DNA from: SCN-70-22 sp046327755
GTDB lineage: Bacteria; Gemmatimonadota; Gemmatimonadetes; Gemmatimonadales; Gemmatimonadaceae
Length of the DNA stretch: 64,000 nt
Reading direction: 5' to 3'
NCBI GenBank assembly: GCA_046327755.1
Contig: JAXLXW010000015.1
Coordinates: 1-64,000, forward strand
Shown here piece by piece: positions 35,495 to 43,858 of the stretch. The position numbers and the translations under genes were made by a program. The notes under the pieces are model-generated. The model did no database searches. It was not told the DNA's origin and worked only from the letters and a program-made list of their open reading frames with translations. Positions within the stretch are counted from its first letter, which is position 1. Each line of letters starts with the position of its first letter.

Positions 35495-36313
35495 ATGCGA
35501 GTCCTCGTCTGCCTCAACGCCGATCTCTTCTCCGCCCTGGCCGTCAATCGCCTCCTCCCGGCGCTCGCGGGCCATGCGGTCTCCATCGCCCTCACGCAGC
35601 GCGTCGGGAGCGCGGCACCGGTGCCTGACGAGCCGCCGCAGCGGCACGAGTTGCGCCTGGCGGAGCAACGCATCCCGCTCGACCTCCTCTTCCCCCTGGT
35701 CGAACGCGCCGGCCTCCCCGACGACGGTACGCGCTGCCTCACCTTTCGCGAGCTGACGACCCGCCGAGGGATCCCCATCACGCTGTTGTCCAACCCGAAC
35801 AACGCGGATGGACTGAGCTGGGTGCGCGCGCTCGCGCCAGACCTCGTCATCTCCATTCGCTACGGCGCCATCTTCAAGTCGGACTTCCTCGCCATTCCGC
35901 GCCTGGGCGTGCTCAACCTGCATTCCGGCGTGCTCCCCGCCTATCGCGGCGTCCTCGCGACCTTTCGCGCGCTGGCGCACGGGGACAGCGAGATCGGGTG
36001 CACCGTGCACACCATCCCCGACGGGACCATCGACACCGGCCCGATCGTCACGACGACGCGAACCCCGGTCGATCGCGCGCGCTCGCTCTTCTGGCACATC
36101 GCGCAGCTGTATGGTCCCGGCGTCGACGCGTTAGGCTCGGCGGCCCAGCGCGTCCTGCACGGCGAGGCGCTGGCGACGTCGCAGCAACCGGGGGGGAGCT
36201 ACTACACGTATCCCACGCGCGAGGAGTGGGACCGCTTCACCGCCGATGGGTGGAAGGCGGTGACCATGGAGGATGCGGCGGAGGTGTGGGGGCGGTTTGG
36301 GGTGGCGATGTAG
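35495..36313 (+). CDS. Formyltransferase-family protein (Fmt-like fold)
   Basis: A 272-residue protein with the formyl transferase N-terminal fold. VISIRYGAIFKSDFL is followed by the active-site region LNLHSGVLPAYRG (catalytic His with the HSGxLPxYRG loop) and GCTVHTIPDGTIDTGPIV (catalytic Asp). Members transfer a formyl group from 10-formyl-tetrahydrofolate to Met-tRNA, GAR, UDP-sugars or sugar nucleotides. The short length and the lack of the Fmt C-terminal domain suggest a formyltransferase of a small metabolite or nucleotide sugar rather than Met-tRNA formyltransferase. It lies alone with no biosynthetic neighbours. Confidence 0.75.
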   Translation: MRVLVCLNADLFSALAVNRLLPALAGHAVSIALTQRVGSAAPVPDEPPQRHELRLAEQRIPLDLLFPLVERAGLPDDGTRCLTFRELTTRRGIPITLLSNPNNADGLSWVRALAPDLVISIRYGAIFKSDFLAIPRLGVLNLHSGVLPAYRGVLATFRALAHGDSEIGCTVHTIPDGTIDTGPIVTTTRTPVDRARSLFWHIAQLYGPGVDALGSAAQRVLHGEALATSQQPGGSYYTYPTREEWDRFTADGWKAVTMEDAAEVWGRFGVAM

Positions 36314-36379
36314 GGGCGTCGCGGTCACGCTCGGTTGGGCCCGCTGGCCACCGCTGCAATGCGGCGGTAGGTTCGCCGA

Positions 36380-38287
36380 ATGGAACCCGCCGAGTATCAA
36401 GCGCTCGTCGCCGACCTGGAGGAGGTGGCGGCCGGAGACCCCGACGTGCTGCGCCAGCGTGTGTACACCCACATCGCGATTGGTTACGGCTACGTGCTCG
36501 CCGTGCTGCTGCTCCTGGTTGGAACGACGATCGGGGTGGTCGTCTTCATGCTGTGGACCAGGACGGTGTACGCCCTGTGGAAGCTCGTCGCCGCGCTCCT
36601 GGTTGCGTGCGGCGCCATCGTGCGTGCATTCTGGGTCCGCATCGAGCCGCCGACAGGGCGCCCGCTGACTCGTGAGGACGCCCCACGACTGCACGAGCGC
36701 GTGGAGGCGACTTGCGCGGCGCTCAACGCCCCTCGGCCGGACGTCCTCCTTCTCGACGATGGCTTCAACGCCTCGGTCGCGAACATCCCGCGACTGGGGA
36801 TCTTCGGCCTGTCGCGCATCTACCTCACGGTCGGGCTCCCGCTCATGTACGCGCTCACGCCGGAGCAGTTCGACGCGGTGTTGGCGCACGAGTTCGGCCA
36901 TCTCTCTCGCGCGCACCCCAAGCACGGGCTGCGTGTGCATCATATCGGGATGACCTGGCAGCAGCTCGTCGACACGATGCACAAGCGGCGCAGCGCCGCG
37001 TTGATCCTCTTCGCTCGCTTCTTCGAGTGGTTCATTCCACGGTTGCGGGCCTACGGCGCCGTCATGTCGCGGGCCGATGAGTACGCGGCCGATTCCGACG
37101 GTGCGCGCGCGACGAGTCCCGCCGCGATGGGTGGTGCGCTCGTCGCCCTCGACGTGCGCGGGAAGGCGCTCACCGACGACTTCTGGCCGGGTGTCTTTGC
37201 GCGCGCCGAGCGTGAGGCCGATCCCCCGGCGGGCACGTGGCGCGGCATTCCCGACGCGCTTCGGGCTTCGGACGTCCACGAGGCACGGCAGGCACGCGTC
37301 GCCCTCGCGCTGCGCGCGCAGGGGAGCGACACCGACACGCACCCGCCGCTGCGCGAGCGACTCCAGGCGCTCGCGCTGGTTCGTGCAGATGTGGAGCCCT
37401 CGGACTTCGTGCATGAGGTGGACGCATTGCTCACTCCGCTCGACGTGTCGGCCGCGGTCCACTACCTCGGTTCGTTCGCCGATCACGAACTCGCCGCGTG
37501 CGATGCGCGATGGCGCGAGCGCGCAATGCGCGATTGGCGCGAGATCTTCAAGCGCGCGGAAGCCCGCCGACGTCGCCTGGCGGAGTTGGCAGTGGCGCAG
37601 GCGGCCGATGCCCTCTCTCGCCAGGAGCTCATCGAGCTGATGAACCTCACGGCGGGCGAGTCCGGCGGCGACGCCGCGCTTCCGCTCGCGCGCCGCATCC
37701 TCACAGACGACGACGCCTCCGCCGAGGCGCACTATCTCATCGGCCAGGTACTGCTGCACAACGGCGATGTGGAGGGGGTGCGCCACGTGTTGCGCGCCAT
37801 GGAACTCGACGACGATGCCGTCGCGCCGGGGGCGCAGCTGCTCTACAGCTATTACCAGGAGCGGAACGACGCCGAAGGCATGGCGGAGATGCAGCGGCGC
37901 TTCGAGGATCGTCGTGCGCAGCTCGAGGAGGCGCAGCGCGAGCGCGGCGAAGTGTTGCCGGGCGACGAATTCGAGCCCCCATCGCTCGATGCCGCCACCG
38001 AGCGCGGGATCCGCGATGGCGTTCGCCGTACCGACGGGATCCGCTCCGTCATCGTCACGTGCAAGCGCACGAAGCACGCCGTTGGCCGCCCCCTCCTCGT
38101 GCTCACCATCCTGCGCACGCGCTTCGCGTGGTCGAAGGATGACGCCGATCGCAACATCGCGCAGGAGCTGCTCGAGCGGATCACTGCGCCGATGCCGGAT
38201 CTCATCGTGCTGGCCGGGAACTCTCAGCACCGGAAGCTCGCCGAAGGGCTGCGGAAACGGGGGCTCGCGGTCGAATTGCGCCCCTGA
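36380..38287 (+). CDS. M48-family membrane metalloprotease with TPR-like C-terminus
   Basis: A 635-residue protein. Two adjacent membrane helices (about residues 33-60 and 65-85), a peptidase M48 domain with HEFGH (first His at residue 170) and the downstream glutamate in SRADEYAAD, then helical repeats (ARRILTDDDASAEAHYLIGQVLLHNGDVEGVRHVL) resembling TPRs that could hold substrates. The last 100 residues form a small extra domain. M48 proteases such as HtpX and YcaL work in membrane-protein or envelope quality control. The C-terminus and ordering fit the YfgC/BepA-like idea, but the TPR region is degenerate. Confidence 0.8.
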   Translation: MEPAEYQALVADLEEVAAGDPDVLRQRVYTHIAIGYGYVLAVLLLLVGTTIGVVVFMLWTRTVYALWKLVAALLVACGAIVRAFWVRIEPPTGRPLTREDAPRLHERVEATCAALNAPRPDVLLLDDGFNASVANIPRLGIFGLSRIYLTVGLPLMYALTPEQFDAVLAHEFGHLSRAHPKHGLRVHHIGMTWQQLVDTMHKRRSAALILFARFFEWFIPRLRAYGAVMSRADEYAADSDGARATSPAAMGGALVALDVRGKALTDDFWPGVFARAEREADPPAGTWRGIPDALRASDVHEARQARVALALRAQGSDTDTHPPLRERLQALALVRADVEPSDFVHEVDALLTPLDVSAAVHYLGSFADHELAACDARWRERAMRDWREIFKRAEARRRRLAELAVAQAADALSRQELIELMNLTAGESGGDAALPLARRILTDDDASAEAHYLIGQVLLHNGDVEGVRHVLRAMELDDDAVAPGAQLLYSYYQERNDAEGMAEMQRRFEDRRAQLEEAQRERGEVLPGDEFEPPSLDAATERGIRDGVRRTDGIRSVIVTCKRTKHAVGRPLLVLTILRTRFAWSKDDADRNIAQELLERITAPMPDLIVLAGNSQHRKLAEGLRKRGLAVELRP

Positions 38288-38345
38288 CCGCTGCCTCCTA
38301 GTCGACCTGAGCCTGCGTCCACTCGATATCGACGGCAGCCCACCG

Positions 38346-38387
38346 TGACGCTCGCTGCACCGACGACCAAGGGAGGCATCGCCGAGT
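38346..38387 (+). repeat. 42-bp duplicated fragment of the M1 peptidase gene
   Basis: 40 of 42 bases match 40227-40268 in the M1 peptidase gene downstream, in the same orientation, and the encoded peptide TLAAPTTKGGIAE is identical. The two copies bracket the DUF4143 ATPase gene and the M1 gene start. Bases on either side do not match. Confidence 0.8.
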
Positions 38388-38405
38388 GGCTCGGCGAGAC
38401 GCAGA

Positions 38406-39689
38406 TCACGGCCCCAACGCACCGATCGGAATCACCGCCACGCCATCCGGGCGCCGGTATCCATAGCCGGTCGCCACGATCACGCCGAGACACGCGGGCG
38501 CGCCGCACTTCGACACGTCCACCTGCTCGGCGAACCTCAGCAGCGACGCCGCACCTTCGTCGATCTGGCCCTGCCCCAGTTTGATCTCGAAGGCAGCCCA
38601 TCGCCCGTCCGCCACCTCGACGATGGCGTCCACTTCCCGGCCGTTGCTGTCACGATAGTGAAGCACGCTCGCGTCGCACGCTTGCGCGTACACCCGAAGG
38701 TCGCGTACCACGAGTGACTCGAAGAGCAAGCCGAGGAGATTGAGGTCGGCGAGCAGTCGCTCCGGCGTGGCGCGAAGCGCCGCGGCCGCCAACGATGGGT
38801 CGACGAAGTGCCGCTTGGCCGCGCCGCGAACGCGAGCCTTCGACCGAAGATGCGGTGACCACGCCGGCTGGTCCTCGACGATCATCAATCGCTCCAGGGC
38901 CTCGAGGTAGTCCGCGACGGTGTCGCGCGCCAGGATCCCATCCTCGGCGCCAGCGTCAGCGCCCAGCGTCGCGAGGGTCGCCTCGGTGGCGACGTGGCGC
39001 GCGAGCGATCGGAGCAGGCGCCCGACCTTCACCGGATCGCGCGAACGATCTCCCACCCGACTCAGGTCCGCCCGGCGGACCTCCTCGAGGTAATCCCGAA
39101 CGGCCTGCGCCGACTGGGCGGCATCTCGCGACAGATTCCCCGGCCACCCGCCGATGACGATCTGCTCCGTCAGGTCGCGGACCGTGAGACCAGGATCCCC
39201 GGACCGCGCGGCGTCTCCCGAGAGCAGGTGGCTCAACGAGATCGCACCCGTGGCCTTTCCCGACTCGAAGAGCGACATCGGGCGCATCCTGAGCCGCGTG
39301 ATGCGCCCGGCGCCGGTGTGTCGCGTGATATCGTCCGCCGGAACCGCCGATCCGGTCAGGATGAATTGCCCCGGCGTCCCTCGGTCATCGACGGCGCGTC
39401 GGACATGGTTCCAGAGCTCCGGCGCGAGCTGCCATTCGTCGATCAGTCGCGGGGTCGCGCCCTGCAGCACGAGGGATGGGTCGATCCCGATCGCCTGCCG
39501 AGCGTTGGTGTCGACGTCCAGCAGGACCTCGCTTCCGGCCACCTGCCGGGCGGTTGCGGTCTTCCCGCAGGCTCTGGGTCCCTCGATCATGACGGCCCCT
39601 GTAGACCTGAGCCGTGTCGCCAGCTCGCGGTCGGTGACCCTCGGCGAATACGTCACGCGCCCCTCTGGTGGCGGGTATTCATTAGTCAC
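38406..39689 (-). CDS. AAA ATPase with DUF4143 C-terminal domain
   Basis: A 427-residue protein of the prokaryotic AAA_14/DUF4143 family. Walker A GPRACGKT near residue 42, Walker B-like RLIDEWQ, sensor region GQFILTGSA, and a C-terminal DUF4143 domain with a restriction-endonuclease-like segment GREVDAIVE...WAAFEIKLG. The family is common and mobile in bacteria and archaea. It is suspected of roles in stress or toxin-antitoxin-like functions but is not characterised. Starts at GTG 39689, in the first of four 23-bp tandem repeats. It ends 18 bp from the duplicated M1 fragment. Location and repeats suggest acquisition. Confidence 0.85.
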   Translation of the reverse strand: MTNEYPPPEGRVTYSPRVTDRELATRLRSTGAVMIEGPRACGKTATARQVAGSEVLLDVDTNARQAIGIDPSLVLQGATPRLIDEWQLAPELWNHVRRAVDDRGTPGQFILTGSAVPADDITRHTGAGRITRLRMRPMSLFESGKATGAISLSHLLSGDAARSGDPGLTVRDLTEQIVIGGWPGNLSRDAAQSAQAVRDYLEEVRRADLSRVGDRSRDPVKVGRLLRSLARHVATEATLATLGADAGAEDGILARDTVADYLEALERLMIVEDQPAWSPHLRSKARVRGAAKRHFVDPSLAAAALRATPERLLADLNLLGLLFESLVVRDLRVYAQACDASVLHYRDSNGREVDAIVEVADGRWAAFEIKLGQGQIDEGAASLLRFAEQVDVSKCGAPACLGVIVATGYGYRRPDGVAVIPIGALGP

Positions 39690-39765
39690 TCTGCAGATGT
39701 ATTGTTAGTCATTCTGCAGGCCAATTGCTAGTCATTCTGCAGAGGCATAGGAAGCGAGTCTGCAG
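39683..39765. repeat. 23-bp tandem repeat with nested mini-ORFs before the DUF4143 gene
   Basis: TAGTCAYTCTGCAG occurs at 39683, 39706 and 39729, exactly 23 bp apart, and a degenerate fourth copy at 39752. Read on the minus strand each full unit holds CTGCAGAATGACTA. The two upstream copies encode eight-codon frames MTSNWPAE and MTNNTSAE, each ending in a TGA that overlaps the next start by four bases, the last being the GTG of the ATPase gene. Confidence 0.8.
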
Positions 39766-39892
39766 GGCCAGCTGTCTGGAATATCGCCTTGGGCTTCGCC
39801 GCTCACTCTGGGGCCGACGCGCGCACCGCCTCGTCTTGCCTGCTCTGATCGTACCGCGGAGCTTGTCCACGTCCTTTCCCCGGAAGCCCTGC

Positions 39893-41551
39893 GTGCTCTC
39901 CCACGGACTCCTCGTCCTCGCCGCCCTCGCCCTCCGCGGCACCACGCCCGCGCCGGCCGCGCACCCCGCTCCTGCCCGCGACACCTACCCCCGCCAACCC
40001 GTCGACGTTGAGCACTATCGCTTCGCGATCGCCGTCTCCGATTCCACCGACCGCATCGACGGTGAAGCGACGGTGCGCATGCGCTTCCTCGCCGACGGAC
40101 TCACGCGTGTGGAGCTCGACCTCGCCACGGTGACGCCCGAGCGGAAGGGGAAGGGGATGGTCGTGCAGGGCGTCTCGATGGGGGGCGTGCCGCTTCCCTT
40201 CACGCACGCCAACGACCGGTTGGCGATGACGCTTGCCGCACCGACGACCAAGGGAGGCATCGCCGAGTTTGTCGTGCGATATGCCGGCATCCCGGCGGAT
40301 GGGTTGCTCATCGGACCTAACAAGTACGGCGACCGCGGCTTCTTCTCCGACGACTGGCCAAACAAGGCGCGCCAGTGGCTCCCCACCATCGACCACATCG
40401 CCGACAAGGCGACGATGGAGATGGACGTCACGGCGCCGGCGCACTACCAGGTCATCTCCAACGGACGGCGCCTCGAGGCATCGGACCTGCCGAACGGCTG
40501 GCGCCGCACCGTCTGGCGCGAGTCGGTCCCCATCGCCCCGTGGCTCTATGTGCTCGGCATCGCGCGCTTCGCCGTCCAGCACGTGAGCGACTATCGCGGC
40601 ATTCCGCTGGAGACGTGGGTCTTCGCCAAGGACCGCGAGGCGGGCTTTTACGATTTCGCGGTTCCCGTGAAGGAGGTGATGGCCTTCTACTCCGAGTTCA
40701 TCGGCCCCTTCTCGTACGAGAAGCTCGCCAACGTGCAGAGCAACTCCGTGAGCGGCGGGATGGAGGCCGCGTCGGCCATCTTCTACAGTGCGGGGAGCGT
40801 CACGGGGAAGCGCGACACGCGCTGGCGCAACGTCATCATCCACGAGATAGCCCACCAGTGGTGGGGGAACGCCGTCACCGAGAAGGACTGGGACGATGTG
40901 TGGCTGAGCGAAGGGTTCGCGACCTACTTCACCCTCCTCTTCATCGAGCACGCCTACGGGCGTGATGCGTTCACCGCCGGGCTGCGCGACTCGCGAAAGA
41001 CCGTCGTCGACTTCGACGCCAAGCGTCCCGACTACCGCGTGGTGCACGACAACCTCGCCGACATGTCGCAGGTGACGTCGGCGATGACGTACCAGAAGGG
41101 GAGCTGGGTGCTGCACATGCTGCGCACGCGCATGGGTGACGACCGTTTCTGGGCCGGGATCCGCGAGTATCACGCGCGCTATCGCGACGCCAGCGCCTCC
41201 ACCGCCGACTTCCGCCAGGTGATGGAGCGCGCCGCTGGCGAAGATCTCTCATCCTTCTTCGACCAGTGGCTCTACCGCGGCGGCATTCCGCGGTTGGAGG
41301 GGGCGTGGTGGTGGGATGCGGCGAAGCGCGAAGTGGTCGTCGAGCTGAAGCAGGTGCAACCCGGGGCGCCGTTCGTGATGCCGCTGGAGCTGGCGATCGA
41401 GGGGGGCAGCGCGGCGCCGAGGGTTGAGCGGGTGACGCTGGGCGGGACGGTGCAGCGCTCGGCGTTTGCGGCGGAGCGGGAGCCGACGGGGGTGACGCTG
41501 GATCCGGGGGTGCGGGCGTTGTTTGCGGGGGGGGTGGTGCGGAGGCGGTGA
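39893..41551 (+). CDS. M1-family aminopeptidase, secreted
   Basis: About 552 residues. M1 zinc aminopeptidase: exopeptidase motif SGGMEAAS (GxMEN-like), zinc site HEIAHQWWGN with the third ligand in WLSEGFAT, and a catalytic tyrosine region MTYQKGSWVL. The N-terminal beta domain starts at about DVEHYRFAIAVSD. These enzymes trim N-terminal residues from peptides. The start is uncertain: GTG 39893, with GGAAG six bases upstream, opens a signal peptide (LSHGLLVLAALAL). A TTG at 39863 is also possible. The final 50 codons are unusually G-rich at third positions. Residues TLAAPTTKGGIAE are duplicated at 38346-38387. Confidence 0.85.
   Translation: MLSHGLLVLAALALRGTTPAPAAHPAPARDTYPRQPVDVEHYRFAIAVSDSTDRIDGEATVRMRFLADGLTRVELDLATVTPERKGKGMVVQGVSMGGVPLPFTHANDRLAMTLAAPTTKGGIAEFVVRYAGIPADGLLIGPNKYGDRGFFSDDWPNKARQWLPTIDHIADKATMEMDVTAPAHYQVISNGRRLEASDLPNGWRRTVWRESVPIAPWLYVLGIARFAVQHVSDYRGIPLETWVFAKDREAGFYDFAVPVKEVMAFYSEFIGPFSYEKLANVQSNSVSGGMEAASAIFYSAGSVTGKRDTRWRNVIIHEIAHQWWGNAVTEKDWDDVWLSEGFATYFTLLFIEHAYGRDAFTAGLRDSRKTVVDFDAKRPDYRVVHDNLADMSQVTSAMTYQKGSWVLHMLRTRMGDDRFWAGIREYHARYRDASASTADFRQVMERAAGEDLSSFFDQWLYRGGIPRLEGAWWWDAAKREVVVELKQVQPGAPFVMPLELAIEGGSAAPRVERVTLGGTVQRSAFAAEREPTGVTLDPGVRALFAGGVVRRR
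40227..40268 (+). repeat. Source copy of the 42-bp duplication
   Basis: Lies inside the M1 peptidase gene in normal frame; see 38346-38387. Confidence 0.8.
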
Positions 41552-41689
41552 GGGGGTGAGGGGTTGGCAGATGACGCAATCCTTGCAACGACAACGCTGA
41601 GGAACCCAGCGTCTTCTGTCTCCTGGACAGAGCGCGCTCCCGGAGCAATCCTGCCGTACGGTGGGAATCTCCAGAGAGGGGGCACGTGC

Positions 41690-43615
41690 ATGACCGAGAA
41701 TCGAGCTCGCTGCGGTTGGGAGTCGGACTTCCCGTCCTTTCGAAGTACTCCCGCAGCGCAGGTTCGAGAGCGACTCCAGTCGTTCGTCGATGGCGTTTCG
41801 CCCGAGCAGCTCCGCGCGTGGACCGAGTCGATTCCACCGCTTCAGAGTGAGGTCGAGGAGATCCTTCGCGCAGACGCCGCCGCACGGCACTACTCGGCGA
41901 TCCTCGAGTACGAGCTGCCGATGGAGTCGCGCCGACCGGACGTGGTGCTTCTCGTCGGTGCAGGCGTGATGGTACTCGAGCTGAAGGGGAAGCTCGTGCC
42001 GAGTCAGGCAGACCTGGATCAAGCGTCGGCCTATGCGCGAGACCTTCGCTGCTACCACAGGGAATGTCATTCGCGCGATGTCGTTCCCGTCCTCGTCCCC
42101 ACGCGCGCGCGCGGATACGTGCGTGAGGACGGAGGGGTGCATATCGCCGGACCGGACGCTCTCGACGAGTTGATTGCGCGACTCACGCACGGTCATCGAG
42201 CACCGTGCGTCGACCGTTCTCGTTTCCTGGACGAGAGTGCGTACTGCCCGCTGCCGACGCTCGTTGAGGCGGCGCGCGAGCTGATGCAGAGAGGCAACCT
42301 TCGACGCATCGAACGTGCGCACGCGTCGACTGCACCGGCGATGGAGGCCATTACAGCGATCATCCACGAGGCCGCGCGCACGAAGACGCGACATCTCATC
42401 CTGCTCACCGGTCTCCCGGGGTCAGGCAAGACGCTCGTCGGGCTTCAGACAGTTCACGCTCACTTTCTCGATGACCTCGCCGTCACGCGCGACGGCGTGA
42501 AGCCAACGACTCCTGCGGTGTTCTTGAGTGGGAACGGCCCACTTGTCGAGGTGCTGCAGTACGAACTGCGCGAGGCCGGCGGAGACGGCCGAACGTTTGT
42601 ACGCGGCGTGAAGCAGTATGTGGAGCGATACTCACGCAAGAAGTCGCTGGTCCCGCCCGAGCACGTGCTTGTCTTCGACGAGGCGCAACGTGCATTCGAT
42701 GCCGACATGGTGAAGGCCAAGCATCCAGACCAGCCTGCGAAATCGGAGCCCGAGTTGTTCGTCGATTTCGCTGACCGCGTCCCGGAGTGGTGCGTAGTCC
42801 TTGGCTTGATCGGAACCGGGCAGGAGATTCACGTGGGTGAAGAGGGTGGTTTGGTGCAGTGGAAGCACGCCGTCGAGGGATCCGTGCGTCGGGAGGAGTG
42901 GCGGGTGCACGCACCGAGCTCCGTAGCGCGCATCTTCGCATCCTCACAGGTGCCACTCCACACGTCCAAAGCACTCAGCCTCGATACCGAGCTACGCTTT
43001 CACGCGGCGAATGACCTGCATCGTTTCGTCGGTGAACTGCTCGAGGGACAAGACGCCCAGTCACTCCCCTCGATCGCCGCAAGGCTCGAGGCCTCCGGAT
43101 TCCACCTGCGAATCACGAGATACCTCGACGAAGCCAAGTCGTACCTCAGAGAGCGATATGCTGGCGATCAGGAAGCGCGCTTTGGGATGATCGCGTCGTC
43201 GAAGGATCGCCACCTCGCGGACTTCGGAGTCCCGAACGATTTCCAGGCGACGAAACGAATGCGCCTCGGCCCGTGGTACGGCGATGACGAGAATGCCTAC
43301 GAGGGGCGGAGTTGTCGGAGGCTCGAGGACTGCGTCACCGAATTCGGTGCGCAGGGACTGGAACTCGACGCCACGTTGCTCGCGTGGGGAACGGATCTCG
43401 TGCGTGCGAAAGGCGTCTGGTCGAACGCCATGTCACGTGGTTACAAACCAGGGGCGAAGCTGAAGGACCCGTTTCAGCTTCGCGTCAACGCGTATCGCGT
43501 TCTGCTGACGCGTGGACGTGATGGATGCGTCGTCTTTGTCCCCACGCTAGAGGAACTCGACGAGACGTACCGGTTCCTTCGCTTCTCCGGATTCAGGCCG
43601 ATCTCCGAGTCATGA
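41690..43615 (+). CDS. DUF2075 P-loop helicase-like protein with N-terminal nuclease-like domain
   Basis: A 641-residue protein. Residues about 65-130 contain a PD-(D/E)xK-like core (YSAILEYELP, RRPDVVLLV, VMVLELKGK). From about residue 215 on is the DUF2075 NTPase: Walker A LTGLPGSGKT, Walker B HVLVFDEAQRAF, then VLGLIGTGQEIH, a middle helical part, and a C-terminal helicase-like part ending NAYRVLLTRGRDGCVVFVP (motif VI type, as in superfamily 1). DUF2075 proteins are frequent in defence islands, so anti-phage activity is a reasonable hypothesis, not shown. Codon use is less GC-extreme than its neighbours, consistent with acquisition. ATG 41690 follows GAGGGGG at proper spacing. Confidence 0.75.
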   Translation: MTENRARCGWESDFPSFRSTPAAQVRERLQSFVDGVSPEQLRAWTESIPPLQSEVEEILRADAAARHYSAILEYELPMESRRPDVVLLVGAGVMVLELKGKLVPSQADLDQASAYARDLRCYHRECHSRDVVPVLVPTRARGYVREDGGVHIAGPDALDELIARLTHGHRAPCVDRSRFLDESAYCPLPTLVEAARELMQRGNLRRIERAHASTAPAMEAITAIIHEAARTKTRHLILLTGLPGSGKTLVGLQTVHAHFLDDLAVTRDGVKPTTPAVFLSGNGPLVEVLQYELREAGGDGRTFVRGVKQYVERYSRKKSLVPPEHVLVFDEAQRAFDADMVKAKHPDQPAKSEPELFVDFADRVPEWCVVLGLIGTGQEIHVGEEGGLVQWKHAVEGSVRREEWRVHAPSSVARIFASSQVPLHTSKALSLDTELRFHAANDLHRFVGELLEGQDAQSLPSIAARLEASGFHLRITRYLDEAKSYLRERYAGDQEARFGMIASSKDRHLADFGVPNDFQATKRMRLGPWYGDDENAYEGRSCRRLEDCVTEFGAQGLELDATLLAWGTDLVRAKGVWSNAMSRGYKPGAKLKDPFQLRVNAYRVLLTRGRDGCVVFVPTLEELDETYRFLRFSGFRPISES

Positions 43616-43858
43616 GCACGTCACCACTACAGCGCGTCACCGAGCATCGTCCGTCAACACTCAAGTACTAGCGAGAGCTCCGATGCGAGCGCGTAGCCGA
43701 AGGATCGCCTCCCCACGCGTAGTCGCGCGTTCGTGACCTCATTCAGTGCGTGGAGCGTCCCCTCGAGCAGTTCGCGCTGAACCCAGATCGACGCGCCTGC
43801 AACTACGGTTGCAGGCAAACCACCCAACGCCGCCACAACGCGACCGCTCCCCGCGCCC
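43616..43858. other. Spacer after DUF2075 gene, possible gene remnant on minus strand
   Basis: 243 bp with no complete gene. On the minus strand a frame ending at 43654 reads about 40 residues of natural-looking sequence (LHALNEVTNARLRVGRR, then SFGYALASELSLVLEC) with moderate GC. This may be the 3' remnant of an acquired gene. Its 5' side dissolves into the C-rich end of the oxidoreductase gene. Confidence 0.3.

Noticed and set aside
38406..39689. Transposase for the 42-bp direct repeats
   Set aside because: The gene between the copies is an AAA/DUF4143 ATPase with no DDE or recombinase motif, and no terminal inverted repeats are visible.
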